Of a stretch of DNA of 64,000 nucleotides, positions 26,974 to 39,800 are shown piece by piece. The DNA is from Aurantiochytrium sp. KH105. Lineage: Eukaryota; Sar; Bigyra; Thraustochytrida; Thraustochytriidae. The notes under the pieces were generated by a model, which had not been told where the DNA came from, did not search any database, and saw only the letters and a list, made by a program, of their open reading frames with translations. The stretch spans positions 130,376-194,375 of the forward strand of contig BGKB01000139.1 in the NCBI GenBank assembly GCA_003116975.1, given 5' to 3'. Within the stretch, counting starts at the first letter, position 1; each line of letters opens with the position of its first letter. The translations under genes were made by a program, and so were the position numbers.

Positions 26974-27762
26974 ATGGAGGTGATCCCAGTCCCCGTCCTG
27001 GAGGACAACTACTCGTACCTGCTGGTGGACGGCGGCAGCAAGACGTGCGGCGTGGTGGACCCGGTGACGCCGAGCAAGGTGATCGAAGCTGCCAAGGAGC
27101 GCGGAGTCAAGATCACGCACGTGCTGACGACGCATTCGCACTGGGACCATGCCGGCGGGAACGAGGAAATCGCCAAGATCTTCAAGGAGGCCGGCGAGGA
27201 GCTGACGGTGGTTGGCGGCAAGAATGATGGCATTCCCGCGTGCACGCTCCCCGTCGGCCAGGGAGACACGATCCAGATCGGCGGCATCGAAGTTGCCGTG
27301 CTGGATGTGCCCTGCCACACACCGGGTCATGTCGCATTCCTGGCCAGCTGCGGTGCCGAAACCCCCGTCGTCTTCACGGGCGACACCCTCTTTGTTGGTG
27401 GCTGCGGCAATTTCAACTCTGGCACGCCGGAACAAATGCACCACGCTCTTATTAACGTTCTTGGCAAGCTCGACGACAACACGCGCGTCTTTGTGGGCCA
27501 CAACTACACCGAAAAGAACCTGCGTTGGGCGTTGCATGTCGAGCCCGAGAACCCGGCTGTCAAGGCCAAACTCGAGGAGACCCGCAAGTCCAATGAAGAA
27601 AAGGTCTTCATCTCGAGCACGATTGGGCAAGAAAAGCAGTTCAATCCCTTTATGCGTTGCGTTATTCCTGAGATCCAACAACATTTCCAGACCCCAGGCG
27701 ACGAGGTTGCCACCCTTCTGCGCGTTCGCCGCGGCAAGGATGAATGGGGTCGAAGCCTGTAA
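26974..27762 (+). CDS. Hydroxyacylglutathione hydrolase (glyoxalase II)
   Basis: Protein of 262 residues; the human cytosolic enzyme is about 260. It hydrolyses S-D-lactoylglutathione to D-lactate and glutathione, the second step of methylglyoxal detoxification. The metallo-beta-lactamase motif THSHWDH gives His54, His56, Asp58 and His59. The remaining zinc ligands are His115 (CHTPGH), Asp137 (TGDTLF) and His176 (VGHNY). All seven metal ligands are thus present. The C-terminal helical domain that binds glutathione is intact, with NPFMRCV and the final RRGKDEW. The start is the first ATG of the conserved MEVIPVPVLEDNYSYLL N-terminus; an in-frame GTG upstream is not used. No targeting peptide is on this form, so it is probably cytosolic. 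Confidence 0.93.
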   Translation: MEVIPVPVLEDNYSYLLVDGGSKTCGVVDPVTPSKVIEAAKERGVKITHVLTTHSHWDHAGGNEEIAKIFKEAGEELTVVGGKNDGIPACTLPVGQGDTIQIGGIEVAVLDVPCHTPGHVAFLASCGAETPVVFTGDTLFVGGCGNFNSGTPEQMHHALINVLGKLDDNTRVFVGHNYTEKNLRWALHVEPENPAVKAKLEETRKSNEEKVFISSTIGQEKQFNPFMRCVIPEIQQHFQTPGDEVATLLRVRRGKDEWGRSL

Positions 27763-27797
27763 GTCCTTACGATCAAAATCTTAAGCTAAACAAAGCA

Positions 27798-27803
27798 AAT
27801 AAA
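27798..27803 (+). promoter_or_regulatory. Polyadenylation signal AATAAA of the glyoxalase II gene
   Basis: Consensus hexamer 36 bases after the stop codon. The transcript must end within ~90 bases to avoid overlapping the convergent giant gene whose stop is at 27894. Confidence 0.65.
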
Positions 27804-27893
27804 GAATATAGTTGAAAGTCCTCGTCAATGTCCGAGTTTTGCTTCTTTCCTTTCCGCGTCTTCTTGACGATGTGACAGCACCAGGGCCCACAC

Positions 27894-30800
27894 TTAGCTC
27901 GCAATGAGCCCATGCGTGCGCAAGCGGCCAAGAACAAGATTCAGTGTAGTGCGTAATTCGTTGTTGAAGTCGCGGAGCTTTTCGCACTCGTCGCGAAGTG
28001 CCATGACCTCGGATTGAGAGGGGGTTGCAGAAAAACTCAACGAACCAATTGTTCCGTCGCCAGGGTCGCTCGTGGTGCCCACATCCGTGACTCCTGCCTG
28101 CTGTGCGCCGATTACTTGAGTGCTCCCGATACTGAGGCTTGTTGCCCCCGAAATAGCGCCCGCATTGAGTGTAACGCCTTCTGCGATCAGATCGCCCCCA
28201 CTGCTCAAGGTGAGAGATGTTGCACCACTGTGAGTGATGGTCGCTGCTGCTTTGCTAAGAGTCACGTCCCCTGTCATGGAAACCGAAGTTACAGACGAAA
28301 GAGCTCCATCATTCACCGTAACGCCATCGACCAGCACACCTCCGCCGCTCGTGATGGAGAGCACCGAATTATCTGCGTGCGTGATACTTTGCGCGCCAGT
28401 CTTGGACAGGACAATGTCCCCACCGGAGTTTGACAACGCGCCACTCATGGCCAAATCGGAAATTTGAGTCATGTCGCCCCCATCAAAGAGAACGTTCTGG
28501 ATTGCAACATTCCCCCCCGAGGAAATGCTCAAGTCTTCATTTGCGCCACCCGTGTGCGTAATGGCTTGCGCCGAGCTCGAGTAAAGCAAAAGATCTCCAC
28601 TGCCCAGAGATACATCTCCATTGGTCGTCCTCAAATTGCCACTTGCAGCGAGTGTGGTCACGGCCGACACGGCTCCAGCGTTGATCGTGACGCCTTCAGC
28701 GACGAGGTCGCCTCCGCTGCTGATCGTCAGCGAAGTTGCGCCACTGTGCGCAATCGTTGCTGCGGCCTTACTCAGCGAAAGATCGTCCGTCATGGCAAGC
28801 GAGCTTACCGAGGACACAGCACCGCCGTTAATGGTCACACCCTCGGCAATGAAGTTTCCGCCACTCGTGATTCGCAGTGACGTAGCCCCGCTATGTGTGA
28901 TGAGGGCTTCGTCGTTACTCATTGTCAGGTCAGCCGTCATGGCAATCGAGCTGGCCGCGGAAAGAGCGCCATTGTTGATGGTGAGTCCGTCCACCACAAC
29001 ACCGCCTCCGCTATTGATCACTAGTTCAGACACATCTGCATGAATAATGCTTTGCGCACCAGGCTTTGACAGAACGAGGTTTCCTCCGGACGCTGTTAGG
29101 TCGCCACTTGCTGCAAATGTCGTGACGGCAGATATTGCGCCTCCGTTCAGGGTAACTCCTTCCGCGACGAGGTCACCACCGCTGCTAATGGTGAGTGAAG
29201 TTGCTCCACTATGTGTGATGGCAGCTGCGGCCTCACTCAGTGTCAGATCATCTGACATGGCCAACGACGTCACGCCCGAAACGGCCCCACCATTCATTGT
29301 CACGCCCTCAGCGATCAGGTCTCCACCACTGCTAATCGTCAGCGATGTAGCGCCGCTATGTGAGATGGTAGCTGCTGCCTTGCTCAACAAGAGATTGTCT
29401 GTCATGGCCAACGAGCTGACGCCCGATACCGCCTCATTGTTCATCGTGACGCCCTCCATGATCACACCTCCACCACTGCTAATGCTCAAAGCAGAGGCAT
29501 CTGCATGCGTAATGCTTTGTGCACCAGTCTTGCTCAAAACAATATCGCCGCCCGAGTTTGTCAAACTCCCACTCATCGATAATGCAGATACTCCAGAGAG
29601 AGAACCGGCGCTGCTCACCGCCACAGACTGAACTTCGACATTTCCATCTGACGAAATGCTCAAATCCTCACCTGGACCGCCTGTATGGATGATTGCCTGC
29701 GCAGTCGTCGACTGCAGTAGAATGTCACCGCCTCCAAGTCTCAGGTCACCCGTCGTTGTTGTCAGATGACCTGTTGCTGCAAACGACGTGACGCCCGAAA
29801 CGGCCCCACCGTTCATTGTCACGCCCTCCGCCACAAGATCTCCGCCGCTGCTGATCGTGAGTGAGGTCGCGCCGCTATGCGTGATGGCTGTGGCTGCCTT
29901 ACTCAGCGTCAGGTCGCCCGACATGGCTAGCGAAGTGACAGAGGAAACCGCCCCACCGTTGATGGTCACACCTTCGGCAACGAGATCGCCTCCACTGCTA
30001 ATCGTGAGCGACGTTCCGCCGCTGTGGGTGATCACAGCCGCTGCCTTGCTCAGCGTCAGATCGTCGGACATGCTAAGCGAAGAGACAGCGGAAAGCGCTC
30101 CGTTGTTCATGGTGACACCATCAACGACAACGCCACCGCCGCTGCTGATTGAAAGCTCAGACCCGTCTGCGTGCGTAATGCTTTGAGCCCCAGCTTTGGA
30201 CAAGACAATATTGCCTCCTGAGTTCGTCATGTCCCCGCTTGCAGAAAGCGTTGTCACCGCAGACATAGCGCCACCATTTATAGTCACGCCCTCCGCGACC
30301 AAGTTGCCGCCGCTGCTGATAGTAAGTGAAGTGGCGCCGCTGTGGGTGATGGATGCTGCTGCCTTGCTCATCGTTAAATCATCGCTCATTGTCAAAGTGG
30401 TAACCGAGGAAACCGCGCCGCTGTTGATTGTTATACCTTCGGCAATGAGAGCGCCCCCACTGCTGATTGTGAGTGAGGTGGCACCGCTGTGAGTGATGGC
30501 GGCCGCAGCCTTGCTCAAAGTCAGGTCGTCCGTCATTGCCATTGTACTGACCCCAGAGACGGCCTGGTTGTTCATTGTCACACCATCGACCACGACGCCT
30601 CCGCCACTACTGATGGTGAGCACGGAGCTGTCCGCGTGTGTGATACTCTGTGCACCCGTCTTGCTCAAAATGATGTCGCCGCCTGAATTCGCCAAACTGC
30701 CGCTCATGGACATCGTCGCAACTCCTGAAACATCTCCGGCATCAAAGATGACACTCTGCACAGCTACATTACCCCCCGACACGATGCTCAAGTCTTCCCC

Positions 30801-33800
30801 TGAACCACCGATATGTGTGATCGACTGTGCCGAGGTTGACTGCAACTCAATGTCGCCGCCTCCAAGTCTCAAGTCACCCGTCGTTGTTGTCAGGTGACTT
30901 GTTGCTGCAAACGACGTGACACCTGAGACGGCGCCAGCATTCATTGTCACGCCCTCCGCCACAAGATCTCCGCCGCTGCTGATCGTGAGTGAGGTCGCGC
31001 CGCTATGCGTGATGGCTGTGGCTGCCTTGCTCAGCGTCAGGTCGCCCGACATGGCTAGCGAAGTGACAGAGGAAACCGCCCCACCGTTGATGGTCACACC
31101 TTCGGCAACGAGATCGCCTCCACTGCTAATCGTGAGCGACGTTCCGCCGCTGTGGGTGATCACAGCCGCTGCCTTGCTCAGCGTCAGATCGTCGGACATG
31201 CTAAGCGAAGAGACAGCGGAAAGCGCTCCGTTGTTCATGGTGACACCATCAACGACAACGCCACCGCCGCTGCTGATTGAAAGCTCAGACCCGTCTGCAT
31301 GCGTAATGCTTTGAGCCCCAGCTTTGGACAAGACAATATTGCCTCCTGAGTTCGTCATGTCCCCGCTTGCAGAAAACGTTGTCACCGCAGACATAGCGCC
31401 ACCATTTATAGTCACGCCCTCCGCGACCAAGTTGCCGCCGCTGCTGATAGTAAATGAAGTGGCGCCGCTGTGGGTGATGGATGCTGCTGCCTTGCTCATC
31501 GTTAAATCATCGCTCATTGTCAAAGTGGTGACCGAGGAAACTGCGCCGCTGTTGATTGTTATACCTTCGGCAATGAGAGCGCCCCCACTGCTGATTGTGA
31601 GTGAGGTGGCACCGCTGTGAGTGATGGCGGCCGCAGCCTTGCTCAAAGTCAGGTCGTCCGTCATTGCCATTGTACTGACCCCAGAGACGGCCTGGTTGTT
31701 CATTGTCACACCATCGACCACGACGCCTCCGCCACTACTGATGGTGAGCACGGAGCTGTCCGCGTGTGTGATACTCTGTGCACCCGTCTTGCTCAAAATG
31801 ATGTCGCCGCCTGAATTCGCCAAACTGCCGCTCATGGACATCGTCGCAACTCCTGAAACATCTCCGGCATCAAAGATGACACTCTGCACAGCTACATTAC
31901 CCCCCGACACGATGCTCAAGTCTTCCCCTGAGCCTCCGATATGTGTGATCGACTGTGCCGAGGTTGACTGCAACTCAATGTCGCCGCCTCCAAGTCTCAA
32001 GTCACCCGTCGTTGTTGTCAGGTGACTTGTTGCCGCAAACGACGTGACACCTGAGACGGCGCCAGCATTCATTGTCACGCCCTCCGCCACAAGATCTCCG
32101 CCGCTGCTGATCGTGAGTGAGGTCGCGCCGCTGTGCGTGATGGCTGTGGCTGCCTTGCTCAGCGTCAGGTCCCCCGACATGGCTAGCGAAGTGACAGAGG
32201 AAACCGCCCCACCGTTGATGGTCACACCTTCGGCAACGAGATCGCCACCACTGCTAATCGTGAGCGACGTCGCACCGCTGTGGGTGATCACAGCCGCTGC
32301 CTTGCTCAGCGTCAGATCGTCGGACATGCTAAGCGAAGAGACAGCCGAGAGCGCCTGGTTATTCACGGTCATGCCATCAACAACGACACCGCCTCCGCTG
32401 TTGATGACAAGCTCAGACGAATCGGCATGCGTGATGCTCTGCGATCCAGCTTTGGAGAGCACCAGATTGCCCCCAGAAGCCGTAAGGTCACCAGAAGCAG
32501 TGAATGTTGTCACCGCAGATACGGCACCGCCGTTGATCGTCACGCCCTCCACAACCAAGTCACCTCCACTACTAATCGTGAGTGAGGAGGCGCCACTATG
32601 CGTTATGGATGTTGCTGCCTTGCTCAGTGCGACATCGCCCGTCATGGCCAACGAGCTTACAGATGACATTGCGCCGCCGTTGATTGTCACGCCTTCCGCG
32701 ACCAAGTCGCCTCCGCTGCTGATCGTGAGTGATGTTGCGCCGCTGTGGGTGATTGCTGCGGCCGCTTTACTCATGCTCAGGTCGTCCGTCATCGCAACAG
32801 AGCTGACAGCTGACACAGCTCCATTGTTGACCGTCACGCCATCGATAGCGACACCACCGCCGCTGGTGATGGCAAGCTCAGACGCGTCCGCATGCGTGAT
32901 GCTCTGAGCTCCGACCTTGCTCAGAACGATGTCGCCGCCTGAGTTTGTAAGGCTTCCACTCATCGATAGCGTAGATACTCCTGATACAACACCCGTATTG
33001 AATGCCACGCCCTCGATTGCCACGTTGCCCCCGGACGTAATGTCCAGGTCCTCGCCAGCGCCGCCAGTGTGCGAGATGGACTGAGCCGTGGTCGATTGAA
33101 GCAGGATATCGCCACCGCCAAGGCTCAGATCGCCCGTCGTTGTCGTCATATGGCTTGTTGCCGAAAGCGTCATGACGCCTGAAACGGCGCCAGCATTCAT
33201 CGTCACACCCTCAGCAACGAGGTCACCGCCGCTGCTGATAGTCAGCGACGTAGCACCGCTGTGAGCGATCGAAGCTGCATCTTTGCTCAGTGTCAAGTCG
33301 TCAGACATGGCCAGCGTCGTCACAGCAGACACGGCTCCGCCGTTGATTATCATACCTTCGGCAACGAGATCGCCTCCGCTGCTGATCGTGAGCGAAGTCG
33401 CGCCACTGTGGGTGATTGCAGCCGCTGCCTTGCTCAGCGTCAGGTCATCCGTCATCGCGATAGAGCTGACCGCAGAGAGTGCCTGGTTGTTCACGGTCAT
33501 GCCGTCAACAACGACACCGCCTCCGCTGCTGATGACAAGCTCCGATGCATCCGCGTGCGTGATGCTCTGCGATCCAGCTTTGGAGAGCACCAGGTTACCC
33601 CCAGAAGCCGTAAGGTCACCAGAAGCAGTGAGTGTTGTCACCGCAGAAAGTGCACCAGCATTAATGGTCACACCTTCCACCACCAAGTCGCCTCCGCTGC
33701 TGATCGTGAGTGATGTTGCGCCGCTATGGGTGATTGCTGCGGCCGCTTTACTCATGCTCAGGTCGTCCGTCATTGCAACAGAGCTGACAGCTGACACAGC

Positions 33801-36800
33801 TCCGTTGTTGACCGTCACGCCATCGATAGCGACACCACCGCCGCTGGTGATGGCAAGCTCAGACGCGTCCGCATGCGTGATGCTCTGAGCTCCGACCTTG
33901 CTCAGAACGATGTCGCCGCCTGAGTTTGTAAGGCTTCCACTCATCGATAGCGTAGATACTCCTGATACAACACCCGTATTGAACGTCACGCCTTCAACTG
34001 CCACGTTGCCCCCGGACGTAATGTCCAGGTCCTCGCCAGCGCCGCCAGTGTGCGAGATGGACTGAGCCGTGGTCGATTGAAGCAGGATATCGCCACCGCC
34101 AAGGCTCAGATCGCCCGTCGTTGTCGTCATATGGCTTGTTGCCGAAAGCGTCGTGACGCCTGAAACGGCGCCAGCATTCATCGTCACACCCTCAGCAACG
34201 AGGTCGCCGCCGCTGCTGATAGTAAGCGACGTAGCACCGCTGTGAGCGATCGAAGCTGCATCTTTGCTCAGTGTCAAGTCGTCAGACATGGCCAGCGTTG
34301 TCACAGCAGACACGGCTCCGCCGTTGATCGTCACACCCTCTGCGATCAAATCGCCTCCGCTGCTGATCGTGAGCGAAGTCGCGCCACTGTGGGTGATTGC
34401 AGCAGCGGCTTTGCTCAGCGTCAGGTCATCCGTCATCGCGACAGAGCTGACCGCAGAGAGCGCCTGATCATTGACCGTCATGCCGTCAACAACGACACCG
34501 CCTCCGCTGCTGATGACAAGCTCAGATGCATCCGCGTGCGTGATGCTCTGCGATCCAGCTTTGGAGAGCATAAGGTTGCCCCCAGAAGCCGTAAGGTCAC
34601 CAGAAGCAGCGAGTGTTGTCACCGCAGAAACTGCACCAGCATTGATGGTCACACCTTCCACTACCAAGTCGCCACCGCTGCTGATCGTGAGTGAGGTCGC
34701 GCCGCTGTGGGCAATTGCTGCAGCCGCCTTGCTCATCGAGATGTCATCCGACATGCCGAGTGTGGTCACTGCAGACATGGCGCCGCCGTTGATTGTCACG
34801 CCTTCCACCACCAAGTCGCCTCCGCTGCTGATCGTGAGTGATGTTGCGCCGCTGTGGGTGATTGCTGCGGCCGCTTTACTCATGCTCAGGTCGTCCGTCA
34901 TCGCAACAGAGCTGACAGCTGACACAGCTCCATTGTTGACCGTCACGCCATCGATAGCGACACCACCGCCGCTGCTGATGGCAAGCTCAGACGCGTCCGC
35001 ATGCGTGATGCTCTGAGCTCCGACCTTGCTCAGAACGATGTCGCCGCCTGAGTTTGTAAGGCTTCCACTCATCGATAGCGTAGATACTCCTGATACAACA
35101 CCCGTATTGAACGTCACACCTTCAACTGCCACATTGCCGCCGGACGTAAGATCCAGGTCCTCGCCAGCGCCGCCAGTGTGCGAGATGGACTGAGCCGTAG
35201 TCGATTGAAGCAGGATATCGCCACCGCCAAGGCTCAGATCGCCCGTCGTTGTCGTCATATGGCTTGTTGCCGAAAGCGTCGTGACGCCTGAAACGGCGCC
35301 AGCATTCATTGTCACGCCCTCAGCAACGAGGTCGCCGCCGCTGCTGATAGTCAGTGAAGTTGCGCCGCTGTGAGCGATCGAAGCTGCATCTTTGCTCAGT
35401 GTCAAGTCGTCAGACATGGCCAGCGTCGTCACAGCAGACACGGCTCCGCCGTTGATTGTCATACCTTCGGCAACGAGATCGCCACCACTGCTGATCGTGA
35501 GCGACGTTGCGCCACTGTGGGTGATTGCAGCCGCTGCCTTGCTCAGCGTCAGGTCGTCCGTCATCGCGACAGAGCTGACCGCAGAGAGTGCCTGATCATT
35601 GACCGTCATGCCGTCAACAACGACACCGCCTCCGCTGCTGATGACAAGCTCCGATGCATCCGCGTGCGTGATGCTCTGCGATCCAGCTTTGGAGAGTACC
35701 AGGTTGCCCCCAGACGCAGTGAGATCGCCAGAAGCAGCGAGTGTTGTCACCGCAGAAAGTGCACCAGCATTGATGGTCACACCTTCCACCACTAAGTCGC
35801 CACCGCTGCTAATTGTGAGTGAGGTCGCACCGCTGTGGGTGATTGCTGCGGCCGCCTTGCTCATCGAGATGTCCTCCGACAGCGCAAATGAGGTCACGCC
35901 GGAGACGGCCTGGTCATCCATCGTGACTCCATCGACAATCACGACTCCGCCAGAAGAAAGAGTGAGTGCAGAAACATCAGCATGTGATATGCTCTGCGCT
36001 CCAATTTTGCTCAAAAGAATGTCACCGCCCGAGTTTTCAAGCGTGCTAGTCATGGACACCGTCGTGATCGAGGATAGCGCCCCAGCATTGAGCGTCACTC
36101 CTTCAACGACTACATTGCCTTCAGAGACAAGGCTCAAGTCGTTGCCAGCTCCACCCGTATGCCGTATCGCCTGACCCGCGCTTGCCTCAAAGACAACATC
36201 TCCGCTCTGAAGCAGAACGTTACCCGTGCTGGAAGAGAGATCATCCTCCAGAGCAAGCGTCGAAATGCCCGACACAGCTCCAGCATTCATTGTCACGCCC
36301 TCGGCAATGAGATTTCCGGCGCTAGTCAAGGTCAAGGAAGTGGACCCCGTGTGGGAGATCAACGCGGTTGTTTCCGTGAGAATGAGGTCGTCCGCCATGC
36401 TCAGAGTGGTCACACCTGATACACTGCCGCCGTTCATAGTAACGCCTTCCGCAATGAGATTACCTCCGGACAAAATACTGAGCGAAGTTGCTCCCGAATG
36501 CGATATCACTGCCTCTCCGTTGCTCAACGTAAGATCGCCCGTCATCGCCAGAGCCCCTAATGCCGAGATTGAACCACCGTCCATCGTGATCCCTTCAACG
36601 ACTACTCCACCCCCGGAAGAAATGCGCAATTCCGAAGCGTCTGCGTGCGTGATACTCTGCGTGCCGGAACTGCCAAGGACTATATCACCGCCCGAATTCA
36701 AGAGATCCCCCGACTGCGAAAGTGTCATAATGCCCGACATTGCGCCAGCGTTCAGAGTTACACCCTCTGCAATGAGATCCCCAGCGCTGCTGAGAGAAAG

Positions 36801-39800
36801 GGACCCCGTCCCCGTATGGATAATTGAAGCAGCCACTTTCGATAGCGTCAGATCGTCGGACATGGACATCGAGGTTGCTCCCGAAACCGCCCCATTGTTC
36901 ACGGTCAAGCCTTCTGCAATGAGACTGCCCCCACTGCTAATGGTCAGCGAGCTTGCGCCACTGTGTGTGATTGAAGCTGCTGCCTTTTCGAGCAAGATAT
37001 CGCCCGTCATCGACAGTGAGCTTACTGCCGAAACCGCTCCGCTGTTGACAGAGATACCGTTAAGAACAAGGTCTCCGCCAGAGCTTATACTCAGCGCAGA
37101 GGTGTCCGCGTGCGTGATACTCTGCGCGCCCGCCTGGGTTAGCAAGATATTACCGCCAGAATTAGTCAGAGAGCTGGTCATGGTCATCGTCGAGACACCA
37201 GTCAGGCTGTTGCCATTCACAGTAACTCCTTCAACAACAACGTTGCCACCAGAGTGAATGTAAAGGTCTGCGGCCGCTCCCCCTGTATGGGCAATGGACT
37301 GTGTCGTACTCGCTTGCAGCAAAAAATCGCCCTCTCCAATTGTCAGGTCACCTGTACTCAGGCCAATCGCTCCGCTTGCGTCAAGCGTGTTAACGCCGGA
37401 GATAGCCCCGCCGTTCATTGTCACGCCCTCGGCGACAAGATCCCCGCCGCTGCTGATCGTCAGCGAAGTTGCGCCGCTGTGGGTGATTGCTGCAGCCGGC
37501 TTGCTCATCGTCAGATCGTCGGAAATTCCGAGCGTTGTCACAGCAGACACAGCTCCCCCATTGATTGTGACGCCCTCTGCAATCAGGTCGCCAGTACTGC
37601 TGATGGTGAGAGACGTTGCGCCGCTGTGACTTATAGCGGCTGCTGCTTTACTCAGCCTTAAATCGTCCGTCATCAGCATCGAGCTTATGCCCGACATAGC
37701 ACCTTCGCTCACGGTTGCGCCATCAACGACGACGCCGCCTCCACTGCTAATGACTAGCTCAGAGGCGTCCGCGTGCAGAATGCTTTGCGAGCCAGATTTG
37801 GAGAGGACCAGATTTCCTCCTGTGTTCGTCATGTCCCCGCTCGCCGACAACGTTGTCACGGCGGACATTGCTCCTCCATTGATCGTCACGCCCTCGGCAA
37901 CAAGATCACCTCCGCTACTTATTGTAAGCGATGTTGCTCCCGTGTGCGCAATGGCGGTGGCAGCTTTGCTCAAAGTGAGATCGTCCGTCATGGCGAGTGA
38001 GGTCACTGCCGAGACAGCGCCGCCATTCAAGGTCACACCTTCTGCAACTAGATCCCCTGCACTGCTTATTGTGAGCGATGTCAAGCCAGTGTGCTTGATG
38101 GAAGCCGCATCTTTAGTCATGGTGAGGTCATCTGACAATGACACTCCATCGACACCAGAGAGAGTGCCGTCGACCATGGTTACTCCATTGACAATGACGG
38201 CGGCTCCGCTCGAGATAGAAAGATCCGAGGCATCCGCGTGGACAATGCTTTGCGCTCCGACCTTACTGAGGAGAATGTTGCCCCCTGAATTCGCAAAATC
38301 CCCGCTCATGGAGAGCGATGATAGAGCAGACAATGAGCCCGAATCAAAGAGGACGTTCTCAATTGCAACATTTCCCCCAGAAGTGATGCGAAGGTCTTCG
38401 TTAGCTGCCCCTACGTGCGTGATCGACTGTGACGTTGTTCCCTGCAGCAAAATGTTGCCACTGCCAAGGCTCATGTCTCCTGAAGCGCTCGATAGCGTCC
38501 CGCTGGCTGCAAAGCTACTAACAGCCGAGACGGCGCCGTTGTTGATTGTGACGCCCTCTACGACCAAATCTCCTCCACTGCCGATCGTAAGCGAGGTCGC
38601 GCCGACATGAGTTATTGCTGCAGCGTCTGCGGTCAGCGTCAATGCATCGGTGACGCTGATTGTCGTCACAGCCGAAACAGCGCCGTTGTTGATGCTCACA
38701 CCCTCGGCAATCAAGTCGCCGCCACTGCTCAAGGTCAATGAGCCAGCTCCGGCGTGCGCAATCGCAGCACTGCTGCTCGTCATAGTGAGATCATCTGACA
38801 TACTCATCGAGCTCACTGCAGACACCGCCCCTTCGTTTAAGGTGATACCTTCGACAACTACGCCTCCACCGCTGCTGACAATGAGCTCAGAAGCATCTGC
38901 ATGCGTGATACTCTGTGCTCCAACGTTGGAAAGTAATAAACTTCCCGCAGAAAGAGTAAAGTCCCCGCTTGCGGAAAGCGTCGTCACGGCGGAAACGGCG
39001 CCACCATTGATGGTAACGCCTTCGGCAACGAGATCACCCCCGCTGCTAACAGACAGCGAGGTTGCTCCAGTATGCGCGATTGACGCCACATCCTTGCTGA
39101 GCGTCAAATCGTCGGTCATACTCAAGGTGGAAACGGCCGAGACGGCCCCGCCATTCAGAGTTACGCCCTCGGCCACGAGGTTGCCACCACTACTGATCGT
39201 CAACGAAGTCGCCCCGCTGTGGGTAATGGCTGCAGCCGCCTTGCTCATGGAAAGGTCATCCGTCATGATCAGCGAGCTCACTCCGCCGACAGCACCGTCG
39301 TTCATTGTCACGCCATCTACTGCGACGCCTCCTCCGCTGGAAATGATAAGCTCCGAGGCATCCGCATGCACAATCGACTGCGCGCCAACGCCGCTCAGCT
39401 CCAGATTTCCGCCGGTATTCTGGAAATTGCCTGACATTGAAAGCGTTGTCACAGAAGATATCTCGAAAGCGTCTAAGACCACGCCCTCAATGACTACGTT
39501 TCCACCCGACGAAATGCTCAAGTCCTCGCCCGCCGCACCCGTATGCGTGATTGACTGCGAAGTGCTTGACTGCAACAAAACGTTTCCACTATCGAGCAAC
39601 AAAGCGCCTGCTGAGCTCCCAAGGTCTCCGCTTGCAGAAAATGTGGTCACTCCCGAAACAGCGCCACCATTCATTGTAACACCCTCCGCAACGAGGTCTC
39701 CGGCGCTACTGATGGTGAGAGAGGTTGCGCCACTGTGAACAATTGTCGCAGACGCCTTGCTAAGTGTCAAGTCGTCGGTCATACTCAGCGAGCTGACGGA

